Of a DNA stretch of 64,000 nt, positions 55,203-63,964 are shown piece after piece. The notes under the pieces were generated by a model. The model was not told the origin of the DNA. It saw nothing but the letters and a program-made list of their open reading frames with translations, and ran no database searches. The DNA is from JAWKRB01 sp041389885 (GTDB lineage: Bacteria > Myxococcota_A > Polyangia > Polyangiales > Ga0077539). The stretch covers positions 201,355-265,354 of the forward strand of contig JAWKRB010000011.1 of the NCBI GenBank assembly GCA_041389885.1. Direction: 5' to 3'. Every line of letters begins with the position of its first letter. Within the stretch, counting starts at the first letter, position 1. Made by a program: the position numbers and the translations under genes.

Positions 55203-56267
55203 CTACGAGGCGTCTTCGCTGTGCGCGAATCGCGCGCGCAGCCGACCCACCCCCTCGCTCACGAGCTGAGAGATCCTCCCCTCGGTCAACCCGAGCACGC
55301 CGCCGATGTCACTCATGGTGAGCTCTTCGCCGAAGTACATCTCCAGCACCGAGCGCAGGCGCGGCGGCAGCGCAGCGAGCGCGGTCTCCACGCGCCGGAG
55401 CGTCTCGGCGCGCCCGGCGCCCTCCTCCACGTCCGCCTCGGGTCTGCTCGCGATGGCGGCGATGAGCGCGCGCGGGCGCATCGAGTCTCGCGGCTCCGTG
55501 AGCTCGTCGAGGGACACCTCACGACGCGCCGAGACCGCCGCGAGGCAGGCGCGGTAGTCCTCCAGCGAGAGGTCGAGGTGAAGGGCGATCTCCGCGTCGT
55601 CAGGCGCGCGACCGAGCACGTCGGTGAGGCGCTGAGCGGCGGCGTCGACCTCGACCTTGCGGCGGCGCAGCCCGCGCGAGAGCGGGTCAGCGCCTCGGAG
55701 CTCATCGAGCATCGCCCCGCGGATTCGCACCAGCGCGAAGGCCTCGAAGCAGGCGCCGACGGAGGGGTCGAAGCGCCGGCTCGCCTCGACGAGCGCGACG
55801 AAGCCCGCGCCGACGAGGTCTTCGACGGAGACCGACGCGGGGAGCCTCCGCGCGAGGCGATAGGCTTGGCGACGGATCACCGGAACGAAGCGAACGGCGA
55901 GTTCCCGTGGTAGCGGTCCGCCGCCGTCCCACGCCATGGGGTCGAGCGCCTCGAAGCGCGCGCGGATCGAGGCCATGGCGGACTCGGCGAGCTCGTCGAA
56001 GATCAGCGCGACTTCCGAGCCGACGCTGCGCACCACCTTCGCCCGGGTGCGCAGGGTCTCACCTTGAGGCTCAAGCGTGAACGTGAGGCCGACGACCTCG
56101 CCCACGACGAGCGCAGGCGCGCCGCGCGCGAGGGCGCCGCCCTCGGAGAGGTTCACGAGCCGCGCCTCATGACGACCCCCACCGCCATCGATCACCACCG
56201 GGAGCGGGACCGGGAGATCGAAGCGGGGGTAGTATCTCGGTTCGACCCTTCGAGCCGACATCGTCAC
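55203..56267 (-). CDS. FliA-like sigma factor with N-terminal PilZ domain
   Basis: A 354-residue fusion. Residues 8-105 are a PilZ domain with RxxxR as RYYPR (residues 11-15) and NxSxxG as NLSEGG (39-44), both intact for c-di-GMP binding. Residues 125-350 are a sigma-70-family factor of the FliA/WhiG class: region 2 with SVEDLVGAGFVALVEASRRF and SFxxFA-like FEAFALVRIRGAMLDELR, a region 3 (about 210-250), and region 4 with LPPRLRSVLEMYFGEELTMS and a helix-turn-helix ending GRISQLVSEGVGRLR. GTG at 56267 and ATG at 56261 are both possible starts. A glycosyltransferase gene lies upstream (7 nt). I know of no described sigma factor with this fusion. Confidence 0.93.
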   Translation of the reverse strand: MTMSARRVEPRYYPRFDLPVPLPVVIDGGGGRHEARLVNLSEGGALARGAPALVVGEVVGLTFTLEPQGETLRTRAKVVRSVGSEVALIFDELAESAMASIRARFEALDPMAWDGGGPLPRELAVRFVPVIRRQAYRLARRLPASVSVEDLVGAGFVALVEASRRFDPSVGACFEAFALVRIRGAMLDELRGADPLSRGLRRRKVEVDAAAQRLTDVLGRAPDDAEIALHLDLSLEDYRACLAAVSARREVSLDELTEPRDSMRPRALIAAIASRPEADVEEGAGRAETLRRVETALAALPPRLRSVLEMYFGEELTMSDIGGVLGLTEGRISQLVSEGVGRLRARFAHSEDAS

Positions 56268-56273
56268 ACCACC

Positions 56274-57461
56274 TCAGGCCCCGCGCCTGATCTCGTCTGT
56301 GAACACCGCTCGCTCGGACCGACGCCCGTGGGCGACGTCGAAGAGGAACGCGAGGGTCTCCTCGGCGCAGCGGGTCCACGAGTACTGCGACGCGAGTTCG
56401 AAGGCCCGCGAAGCCCGGCGAGCCCGGAGCCCGGCGTCGGTCGCGAGGGCCGCAATGGCGCGCGCGGTGTCGGAGACGTCCTCGGGGTCGAAGTACTCAC
56501 CGCCGTCGCCGAGCACCTCGGGCATCGGACCGCGCTCAGAGCACGCGATGGGCAGCCCCGCGGCCATCGCTTCGAGCAGGATGTTCGGCATGTTCTCGCA
56601 GCTCGAGGCGAACACGAAAAGCTCCGCGCGCTGGTAGCTCCGGTGCATCTCTCCGAAGGGCACCGCGCCCTTGATGGTCGTGAATCGCCCGTCCGGGTCG
56701 AGGCGCCTTACGGCGTCGGTGAGGCGCGCCGTGGAGGTATGGTCCTCGCAGCCGCCGACGAATTCGATGTGCAGCGGGAGGCCCGCCGCGCGGAGCGACG
56801 CCACCGCCTCGGCGACCACCCACTGGTGCTTGTACGGCGCGACGACGGAGACGTAGACGATGCGCAGGGGGGCGTGCTCGGAGCAGTCCGCGAGGGGGCG
56901 CGGCGCCCGCGGCGGCGCCTGAAAGCGCGCGTCGATGCCGTGCGGAATGATCGAGACCTGACCCGGCATCGAGCCGTTGAGCGTAGGGAGAATCGACCGG
57001 AGCGCATACTCTGTCAGGAAGATCACGCCGTCGGCCTTCGCGAAGGAGCGCGCGTGGACCTGTCGCAGCGCGAGCAGGCGCATGTGCGTCCACGAGGCGC
57101 CGTAGCGGCGGCGCTCGGCGCCGTCGAAGGGGAGCATGTTCCGCGACATCACCACGCGCGGACGAAACGGGATCGGCGCGCTCGCCCCCGGGACGAAGAG
57201 CAGGTCGCAGCGCTCCTCGGCCCGGCGTCGGAGCACCACCTGCTGCCAGAACACCCGCGCGGGCAGCGGCCCGTCGAGGAGCGGCTCGTGCACGACGCGG
57301 AGCCAGTCGCGCGGTGAGAGCTGGCGCGCGGTGGCGCCGCCCGCCCACACGACGACCTCAGAGAAGCCATGACGAGCAGGGTCCGCGGCGGCGAGCAGCT
57401 CTCGGAGGTGCGTCACCCCGCCGCCCGCGCGAAGGTTCGACGCGTCGATCCCGAGGATCAT
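56274..57461 (-). CDS. GT4-family glycosyltransferase
   Basis: A 395-residue glycosyltransferase of the GT-B fold. The ATG at 57461 (MILGIDASNLRAGGGVTHL) starts the N-terminal Rossmann half. The C-terminal half has LRIVYVSVVAPYKHQWVVAE, FVGGCEDHTST and the EX7E-like region ENMPNILLEAMAAGLPIAC (about residues 295-315). It probably adds sugars to a surface polysaccharide. It lies between the receiver-EAL gene and the sigma-PilZ gene, so c-di-GMP-controlled polysaccharide synthesis is a reasonable guess. Confidence 0.9.
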   Translation of the reverse strand: MILGIDASNLRAGGGVTHLRELLAAADPARHGFSEVVVWAGGATARQLSPRDWLRVVHEPLLDGPLPARVFWQQVVLRRRAEERCDLLFVPGASAPIPFRPRVVMSRNMLPFDGAERRRYGASWTHMRLLALRQVHARSFAKADGVIFLTEYALRSILPTLNGSMPGQVSIIPHGIDARFQAPPRAPRPLADCSEHAPLRIVYVSVVAPYKHQWVVAEAVASLRAAGLPLHIEFVGGCEDHTSTARLTDAVRRLDPDGRFTTIKGAVPFGEMHRSYQRAELFVFASSCENMPNILLEAMAAGLPIACSERGPMPEVLGDGGEYFDPEDVSDTARAIAALATDAGLRARRASRAFELASQYSWTRCAEETLAFLFDVAHGRRSERAVFTDEIRRGA

Positions 57462-57489
57462 CCCACGCCCGCGATCGACCCGCGGAGGG

Positions 57490-58668
57490 TCACCATTGAG
57501 GCACCGGAAAGCCACGTGCGGGCTTGGCGAACAGGTAGCCCTGGAGGAAGTTGCATCCCTCCTGGGCGAGCACGTCTCGCTCCTGGATGGTCTCGACGCC
57601 TTCGCTGATGACCTCGATCGTGAGGTCCTTCGCGCAGAGGTGCGTCATCGCGCGGATCACGCTTCGCTTGCGCGGCGAGACATCGACCCCTCGCACGAGT
57701 GACATGTCGAGCTTCACGAACTCGGGCTCGAGCTGCGCGAAGCTCGAGAGCCCCGCGTAGCCCGCACCGAGGTCGTCGACGGCGATGCGAAAGCCGAGGT
57801 CACGGAGCCGCCTGATCCGCTTCCCGAGGTCGTGCACCCCGTGAAGCGACGCGCGCTCGGTGATCTCAAGAACGACCCGCTCCGCGATGCCCGTTAGGGG
57901 CGCGCTGGCCGACACGAGCTCGGGGTCGTTGAGGTCCGCGGCGTGGAGGTTCACGAAGAGCAGGGCGTCGTCAGGCGCGCTCGGCGCGGAGAGCGCGACG
58001 GACTCCCGAACGCGGCGTCCCAGCTCGTGGAGCTTGCCCAGCCGCTCGGCGGCGTCGAGGATGTCGGGCGGCGATCGCAGCGTAGGCTCGTCCGAGCGCA
58101 GCAGGGCCTCGTAGGCGAAGACCGTGCGACCGGACCAGTCGACGATCGGTTGAAAGGCCATCCACAGGTTGTCAAGAGCGCTCGTGAAGCACGTGCTGAG
58201 GCAGCCCCGGTCGTCGAGCTGCCTCGCCTCGGCGCCGACCAGCACCAGCGACTCGCGCTTGAGGCGCGAGAGCTGGTGCATGTGAATGGCCCTCCGCACC
58301 ACCTGCGTGAGCGTGTTGAGGCTGACGGGCTTGGTCAGGTAGCGAAAGGCGCTTAACTCTACGGCCTCGACGGCCGTGTCGAAGTCGGGCGCGCCCGTCA
58401 TGAGGATCACCGGTACGTCGAGGTCCCGATCGCGGATGGCCCGCAGGAACTTCGTGCCCGTGAGCCTCGGCATGCCGATGTCGCTGATAATCAGGTCGAA
58501 CGACGCCACGTGCAGCTTCTCGATGGCCGCGGCTCCGTCCTCCGCCGTCTCTACGGCGCAGCCCAGGCTGCGCAGGAGCCTCGAATAGTCCCGCCGGATC
58601 TCGGGCTCGTCGTCGACGAGGAGAACACGCCCCGTGGGCTCCCTGCTGGATGTCGTGTCAGTGCGCAT
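57490..58668 (-). CDS. Response regulator with EAL c-di-GMP phosphodiesterase domain
   Basis: A 392-residue protein. The ATG at 58668 follows GAGGA by 3 nt. Receiver: RVLLVDDEPEIRRDYSRLL, phosphoacceptor Asp63 in IISDIGMPR, and Lys in TKPVS. EAL domain (about residues 165-390): EAL at 187-189 (AYEALLRS), NLHA, EITER, DDLGAGYAGL, KLDMS, EGVET and LQGY all present, so the catalytic set looks complete and active. It probably degrades c-di-GMP on phosphorylation by one of the kinases upstream. It lies 29 nt upstream of the glycosyltransferase start. Confidence 0.94.
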   Translation of the reverse strand: MRTDTTSSREPTGRVLLVDDEPEIRRDYSRLLRSLGCAVETAEDGAAAIEKLHVASFDLIISDIGMPRLTGTKFLRAIRDRDLDVPVILMTGAPDFDTAVEAVELSAFRYLTKPVSLNTLTQVVRRAIHMHQLSRLKRESLVLVGAEARQLDDRGCLSTCFTSALDNLWMAFQPIVDWSGRTVFAYEALLRSDEPTLRSPPDILDAAERLGKLHELGRRVRESVALSAPSAPDDALLFVNLHAADLNDPELVSASAPLTGIAERVVLEITERASLHGVHDLGKRIRRLRDLGFRIAVDDLGAGYAGLSSFAQLEPEFVKLDMSLVRGVDVSPRKRSVIRAMTHLCAKDLTIEVISEGVETIQERDVLAQEGCNFLQGYLFAKPARGFPVPQW

Positions 58669-58675
58669 GGGTCCT

Positions 58676-60214
58676 CTATCTGATCCGTTCATTGATGAGC
58701 GCGCGAAGGTGCCTGGCGTCGAACGGCTTCTCCAGCTTCTCGTTCGACACCGCGTCCAGAAAGGCCTGCGCGGCCGGCGTGAAGGCGCCGCCCGTCATGA
58801 AAATCATGCGCTCGGCGTACTCGGGGTCGAGCTTCAGCAGCTCGGCGTGAAGCTCCATCCCGGTCATGTGCGGCATGATGAGGTCGCAGAGGATCACGTC
58901 GAAGCGCACGCCAGCCTCGATCAGCCTGAGGGCCTCTACGGCACGTCCGGTGACTAGGACCTCGTGCTGATTCGAGAGCGCCCGCTGGATCACCCTCGCG
59001 ATGATGGGCTCGTCGTCGACCACGAGCACCTTGCCGCATCGCAGGGCGTTGGGGCTGCTCGCGGCGACGGACGCCTCCTTCGAGACCTCGTCGCGCGACG
59101 GCGGAAGCGAGATGTGAAACGTCGTGCCGCGGCCCACCTCGCTGAGGACGTTGATCGTTCCACCGAGGTCGGTCACGATGCGATGACAGATCGAGAGGCC
59201 CAGGCCCGTGCCGCTCCCCACGGGCTTCGTCGTGAAGAACGGGGTGAAGAGGCGCCGCAGCACGTCAGGGGACATGCCCGAGCCCGTGTCGGCGATCTCG
59301 ACCGCGACGTTGCCGCTCGCCTCCACCGAGGTGGTGATTCGGATCTCGTTGTCAGCCGCGTGACCCTCGGAGATCCCCTGCGCCGCGTTGACGACGAGGT
59401 TCAAGAACACCTGCCCGAGGCGAGACGCGCTCGCCTGCACGGGGGGTGTCTCACCGTAGCACTTCACCACCCGCGCCCGGTGGCGGATCTCGTTTGAGGC
59501 CATGCGCAGGGTCGAGTCCATGACCCGGGCAACGTCGACGGGGCCCGTGTCCTCCTCGTGAGACCGCGAGAACACCTTGAGGTCCCGCACGATGTCTCGA
59601 ATGCGCTCCACCGCGGCGCGGGCGTCGTCGAGCTCCTCGCGCACCTCGCTGAACTCGACCACGAGGCCGAGCTCCTCGGTGTGCTGCGCGAGGTCCTTCA
59701 CGGCGAGATCGAGGTTGGCCATAACGCAGGCCAGGGGATTGTTGATCTCATGCGCCACCCCCGCCGCGAGGGTGCCCATGGAGGCCATACGATCACAGAT
59801 CGTGAGCTGATCCTGCAGCTTCTTTCGCTCCGTGCGGAGCGAAACGTCTCGGAGTTCCCGCTCGATGGCCGGGACCAGCCGGCTGAGCCTCCCCTTCGCC
59901 ATGAAGTCATGCGCGCCTGCGTGCAGGGCGTCGACGGCGATGTCTTCGTTCACCGTGCCAGACACGATGATGAAGGGCAGGTCGACGCCCAACTCCTTGA
60001 CGAGTTTGAGCGCCATGGGCGCGCTGAACCGGGGCATGGACCAGTCAGAGATCACGACGTCCCAGGGCCGCGTCGCCAGCGCTGAGGACATGGCCTCGGG
60101 CGTCTCGACGCGCTGATACGTCACGTCGAAGCCGCCGCGCCGTAGTTCTCGCACGACGAGCAGGGCGTCCTGCTCGACGTCCTCAGCGATCAGCAATCGG
60201 AGGGGGCTTCGCAT
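58676..60214 (-). CDS. Hybrid histidine kinase (receiver-HisKA-HATPase-receiver)
   Basis: A 512-residue soluble protein. The ATG at 60214 begins a receiver (LRLLIAEDVEQDALLVVREL, with VVISDWSMPR). HisKA has H155 in VAHEINNPLACVMANLDLA and the ATPase has NLVVNAAQGI, DTGSGMSPDV and GTGLGLSI. A second receiver follows at the C-terminus (KVLVVDDEPIIARVIQRAL, LCDLIMPHM) and would be the local phosphate acceptor. No membrane segment. It follows the single-domain receiver gene after 4 nt and precedes the receiver-EAL gene by 7 nt. Confidence 0.93.
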   Translation of the reverse strand: MRSPLRLLIAEDVEQDALLVVRELRRGGFDVTYQRVETPEAMSSALATRPWDVVISDWSMPRFSAPMALKLVKELGVDLPFIIVSGTVNEDIAVDALHAGAHDFMAKGRLSRLVPAIERELRDVSLRTERKKLQDQLTICDRMASMGTLAAGVAHEINNPLACVMANLDLAVKDLAQHTEELGLVVEFSEVREELDDARAAVERIRDIVRDLKVFSRSHEEDTGPVDVARVMDSTLRMASNEIRHRARVVKCYGETPPVQASASRLGQVFLNLVVNAAQGISEGHAADNEIRITTSVEASGNVAVEIADTGSGMSPDVLRRLFTPFFTTKPVGSGTGLGLSICHRIVTDLGGTINVLSEVGRGTTFHISLPPSRDEVSKEASVAASSPNALRCGKVLVVDDEPIIARVIQRALSNQHEVLVTGRAVEALRLIEAGVRFDVILCDLIMPHMTGMELHAELLKLDPEYAERMIFMTGGAFTPAAQAFLDAVSNEKLEKPFDARHLRALINERIR

Positions 60215-60218
60215 GGGG

Positions 60219-60668
60219 TCAGGGCCCTCCTGACCGGGGCGGCACGTTGAGTACGGACCAGTACACGCCGAGCTGCCGCACGGCCTCGACGAACTGAGCA
60301 GACTCAACGGGCTTGCGGACGTAGCTGCTGGCGCCGAGGCCGTAGCTGCGAACAAGGTCCTGCTCCTGCACCGAGGAGGTCAGCACGACGACCGGGAGGA
60401 GCCGCGTGCGCTCGTTGGCCCGCAGCGCGGTGAGCACCTCCATGCCGTCGATCTTCGGCAGCTTCAGGTCGAGCAGGACCACCCAGGGGAGATCCGCCGG
60501 GTCTCTCTCCGCGTGCGCGCCGCGCGCGAGGAGGTAATCGAGCGCCTCGGCCCCGTCGTGCGCGACGACCACGGGATAGGGGACCTGGCACTTCCGGAGC
60601 GCGCGGAGGGTGAGCTCCACGTCCCTTGGGTTGTCCTCAACGACCATGATTACCCTGCCCGCGCTCAT
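60219..60668 (-). CDS. Stand-alone receiver protein (Rcp1-like)
   Basis: A 149-residue single receiver domain that starts with VIMVVEDNPRDVELTLRALR, has the phosphoacceptor Asp in VVLLDLKLPKIDGMEVL and the conserved Lys in VRKPVE. The longer loop DPADLPWVV is typical of Rcp1-type receivers paired with phytochrome or PAS kinases. Its ATG overlaps the stop of the upstream kinase gene (60665-62476) by 4 nt, so the pair is coupled. Confidence 0.95.
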   Translation of the reverse strand: MSAGRVIMVVEDNPRDVELTLRALRKCQVPYPVVVAHDGAEALDYLLARGAHAERDPADLPWVVLLDLKLPKIDGMEVLTALRANERTRLLPVVVLTSSVQEQDLVRSYGLGASSYVRKPVESAQFVEAVRQLGVYWSVLNVPPRSGGP

Positions 60669-62476
60669 TCGACATGATCCTGTTCATTGAGGTCGAAATA
60701 GAACGTCGCGCCGCGGTCGACCGCGCCCTCGGCCCAGACGCGCCCTCCGTGCCGGCTCACGACCCTGCGCACCGTCGCCAGGCCGATCCCGGTCCCTTCG
60801 AACTCCGAGGCAGAGTGGAGGCGCTGAAACGCGCCGAAGAGCTTGTTCCCGAAGGCCATGTCGAAGCCCGCGCCGTTGTCGCGCACGAAGTACACCGCGC
60901 GGCCGTCGCGCTCCATGGCCCCGAACTCGACCCTCGCCTCGGCTCGCTTCGCCGTGAACTTCCAGGCGTTTCCGAGGAGGTTGTCGAGCATCACGCCGAG
61001 CAGCCGCGCGTCGCCGCAGCACCTGAGCCCCTCTTGGATCACCGCCTCGACGCGCCGGGTCGGATGGGCCCTCTGGAGCGAGGCCACGACTGCCCGGGCC
61101 AGCTCGCTCATGTCCACCTCTTCATAGTGCAGCTCGCTCCGCGTGACCCGGGTGAGCCCCAGCAGGTCATCGATCAACTGCGCCATGTGATCCGCAGACG
61201 CGCGGATGAACGCGAGGTACTTCTTGCCCGTCGCGTCGAGTTGCTCGGCGCAGTCTTCCATCAGGGCCTGGCTGAACCCGTCGATGCCCCGGAGGGGCGC
61301 TCGCAGGTCGTGGGCGACGGAGTAGCTGAACGACTCGAGCTCGCGGTTCGTGCTCTCCGCTGCGTCTCGGGCGCGCGCCAGCTCTTCGCGGCTCCGCCGG
61401 GCCTCGGTGACGTCCCGCGCGATCGCGTAGACAGTGCCCGCGTCGGGCGCGCAGCTCCACGAGAGCCAGCGGTGCGAGCCGTCTTTGCAGAGATATCGGT
61501 TCTCGAAATGAACCAGGGGGGCGCCCGCGATGAGCTGATCGAACACCGCCGTCGTGGCCTCCCGGTCGTCTGGGTGAACGAAGTCGAGGAAGGGGCGGGC
61601 CTGCAGCTCCTCCCGGGAGTAGCCCAGCGCGTCGAAGGCCGGGCTGACGCGCTTGAAGTGGCCGTCAGGGCCCGTGAGGCACATCATGTCGAGCGAGAGC
61701 GTGAAGAAGCGCTCAAGCTGCTCTCTCTGGCGAACGAGCTCGACGTGGGCGCGAACGCGCGCGACGAACTCGCGGGCCGCGAAGGGCTTCGCGATGTAAT
61801 CGTTGGCGCCCGCCTCCAATCCCTCGATGGTCGCCTCCTCGCCCGCGCGCTCAGAGAGCAGGATCACGGACACATCCCGCAGCGTCGCGTCGGCGCGCAC
61901 CGCCCGAAGCAGGCCGAAGCCGTCGAGCCGCGGCATCATCACGTCGCTGAGGATCAGGGTGGGCTTGCGCCGACGCGCGGCCTCCAGCGCGGCGAGGCCA
62001 TCGTTCGCCGTCTCGACCGTGCAGTGGTCGCTCAGGATGCCCCTGATGTAGTCGCGCAGGTCGGCGTTGTCGTCGACGACGAGTACGTGCGCCCACATCG
62101 TCGGCGGCGGCAGCGAGGTCCTGCTCGAGGGCACCGCGGGGGTCGACCAGCGACGCGCCTCAGCGACCAGGTGATGACCGGCGACCCCGATGCCTGGCTC
62201 GGTTCGCGCCGTCACGGCGTGGTCCGCCGGCAGGTGCCTCGAGCCCCGCGGGATCGAGACGGTGAAGGTCGAGCCGACGCCGGTCTGGATTGCGACGCGG
62301 ACGCTGCCTCCGTGCAGCTGAACGAGGTCGCGGACCAGCGAGAGCCCGATACCCGAGGGGACAAGCAACCCCACGGGTTTCGCCCGACGCACACCTCCGC
62401 AGCCACGCCGCCGGCGCCCCTGAAGGCGACGAAACTCCTGTTGTGCAAAGCGAGTTGGCCCTCCCTGGACGCACAC
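60665..62476 (-). pseudogene. Hybrid histidine kinase truncated at its 5' end
   Basis: The open frame is 603 codons but starts within a HATPase_c tail: SGIGLSLVRDLVQLHGGSV then GSTFTVSIPRG, with no upstream HisKA or ATP lid. A receiver (AHVLVVDDNADLRDYIRGIL, SDVMMPRL), a PAS domain (about residues 250-370, with FLDFVHPDDRE) and a complete HisKA (SYSVAHDLRAPLRGIDGFS)-HATPase (DNLLGNAWKF, GTGIGLAT) follow. So the original was a longer kinase-receiver-PAS-kinase. An internal ATG at 62095 (MWAHVLVVDDN) could still give a working receiver-PAS-kinase, in which case the gene is shortened but not dead. Confidence 0.72.
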
Positions 62477-62505
62477 TCGCGACTCATGCGCACCACGTCG
62501 ACACG

Positions 62506-62817
62506 CTACCCCTGCCTCGCGGGCTCGGTGCCGCGCATCCGGGGCATGCTCAGGTCGGTGAAGAGCACGTCGGAGGCGTCGGAGTCTTCACGCAAGGCCT
62601 GCAGCGCGTCGGAGGGGTCGTCGAGCACCCGCGCCAAGTGCCCGCGGTGGGCGATGATTATCTGCGTCACCCGCGCCACGGGCGCGTCGTCGTCGACCAC
62701 CGCGATGCGCCGCTTCAGCACAGGGTAGTCGCCCAACGCCCGCTGCCCGCGGACCGTCGACGCCATTGCAAACCACGAGTGCGCGTGCCGAGGGCTCATT
62801 CCGTGCGGAGGGCTCAC
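62506..62817 (-). pseudogene. Truncated receiver-domain protein
   Basis: The first 70 residues of a receiver are readable (LKRRIAVVDDDAPVARVTQI, phosphoacceptor in LFTDLSMPRMRG), but the frame ends right after the acceptor helix (GTEPARQG stop). The second half of the fold is missing. It sits just before the 5'-truncated kinase, so one deletion may have removed the sequence between them. Confidence 0.7.
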
Positions 62818-62830
62818 TTCCGAATCGTGC

Positions 62831-63383
62831 CTACGCGCGCCGGGGATTCGTAGTCAGGACGAGCCCCCGCGCCACCTCGGGAACACCCTGATACCTATGC
62901 GGAGAGCCCTTGGGTCTGCGGGGCTTCGGAACTTCGGCGGAGGGCGGGAGCAGCGGGGCGTCGTTCGCGACGAGGGTGGCGATGGAGCCAGCCTCGAGCT
63001 TCTCTATCATCCGATTGCGGTGGATCTCCGCGGTCTTCACGCTGATGCCCATCGCCGCGGCGACCTACTTGTTGGTGTTGCCCTCGACCACCAGGTGGAG
63101 CCCCTCCCGCTCGCGCGGGCTCAGGCGCTTGAGCCGCGCCTCGACCTCGACGCGCACGGGCGTCGTCGATGCGCTTGGCGTCGAGGCGCAGCAGGCGTCG
63201 CACCGTGTCGATGACGACCTGCGGCGAGAAGGGCTTCTCGATGAGGTCGACGGCGCCTGACTTGCACGCCCGCCCGGTGCTCGACACGTCCCCGAGGCCG
63301 GTGATGACCACGGCGGGGATGAGGTCCCCGCGGGCGCGCAGCGCGTCGATGAGGTCGAGGCCGCCGAGGTAGGGCATGCGCAT
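62831..63383 (-). pseudogene. Decayed LuxR/FixJ-type response regulator
   Basis: The readable parts are the second half of a receiver (PYLGGLDLIDALRARGDLIP and IEKPFSPQVVIDTVRRLLRL) and a LuxR helix-turn-helix (LSPREREGLHLVVEGNTNK, then AAAMGISVKTAEIHRNRMIE). The two lie in different frames (shift near 63150), and an in-frame TAG (about 63069) follows NTNK. The first half of the receiver with the phosphoacceptor is missing, replaced at 63378-63419 by a palindrome. It cannot encode a working regulator. Confidence 0.78.
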
Positions 63384-63419
63384 CAATTCCTCATTGGATT
63401 CAATGAGGAATTGATGCGC
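63378..63419. repeat. 19-bp perfect hairpin with 4-nt loop
   Basis: GCGCATCAATTCCTCATTG (63378-63396) and its exact complement CAATGAGGAATTGATGCGC (63401-63419) enclose GATT. It is unusually AT-rich compared with everything around it and sits exactly where the LuxR-type regulator's homology breaks. Origin unknown: a foldback duplication, a transposon end pair or an assembly artefact are all possible. Confidence 0.85.
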
Positions 63420-63555
63420 TCGCCCTGGCCCGTACGCACACTCGCGCCACACCCGGACCCTTTCGCGTTGTTCCGTCAGCTCTGCCCTCGCTCCAGCCCC
63501 CCGCCGCGCGCCGCGCGCGGACGTCAACCTCCCGCACGACCCTCACGCCGCGCGG

Positions 63556-63780
63556 TCACCCCGCCCTCAGTCCCACGCGTCGCAGGGGTCGCGCGCCCTC
63601 GCGAACCAGCGGCTCCTCGGCGTCCTCGCCGACGTCCCGCAGGATGCGCTCGACCACCGCGCGGTCCTTGATCACGGCGACGAACTTAATGCGTCCGCCG
63701 CAGCCCTCGAACTTCAGCGCGTCGACACTCCACACCCGCCGCAGCAGCGTCGCCCGGTCCCACGTCGTCAGCCCTCACCG
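63556..63780 (-). pseudogene. IS91-like transposase C-terminal remnant
   Basis: The minus strand reads LLRRVWSVDALKFEGCGGRI, then KFVAVIKDRAVVERILRDVG, ending at a TGA (63556). This is the characteristic tail of IS91-type transposases, whose usual form is VDxLxCPxCGG; here the first Cys is replaced by Glu. The rest of the transposase is absent, since a stop interrupts the frame just upstream. The gap between this remnant and the hairpin (63420-63555) shows no gene. Confidence 0.6.
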
Positions 63781-63823
63781 CCGCACCGCCGCGATCCCCG
63801 AGGACCACGCGCTCGGCTCGTCC

Positions 63824-63964
63824 TCAACCGCGCCGCCCTCCGCGATGGTGCCGGAGTGGCAGCTTGTTGCCGAGCGTCGTCTTGCCCGCGCCTGGGGGGC
63901 TCGACACGACGAGCGTCAGGCCGCGGCGGTGGCCGGGGTCCTCCCGGTGTTCGCTATTCGACAT
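63824..63964 (-). pseudogene. gmk: Truncated guanylate kinase
   Basis: ATG at 63964 with AAGGAG 10 nt upstream, reading MSNSEHREDPGHRRGL, then VVSSPPGAGKTTLGNKL, the P-loop of guanylate kinase (GMP to GDP, essential). After GNKL homology ends and the frame stops within 12 codons (LRHHRGGRRG). The yicC stop overlaps in the usual yicC-gmk arrangement. Because gmk is essential, a full copy must exist elsewhere or this break is an assembly or sequencing artefact. Confidence 0.6.
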
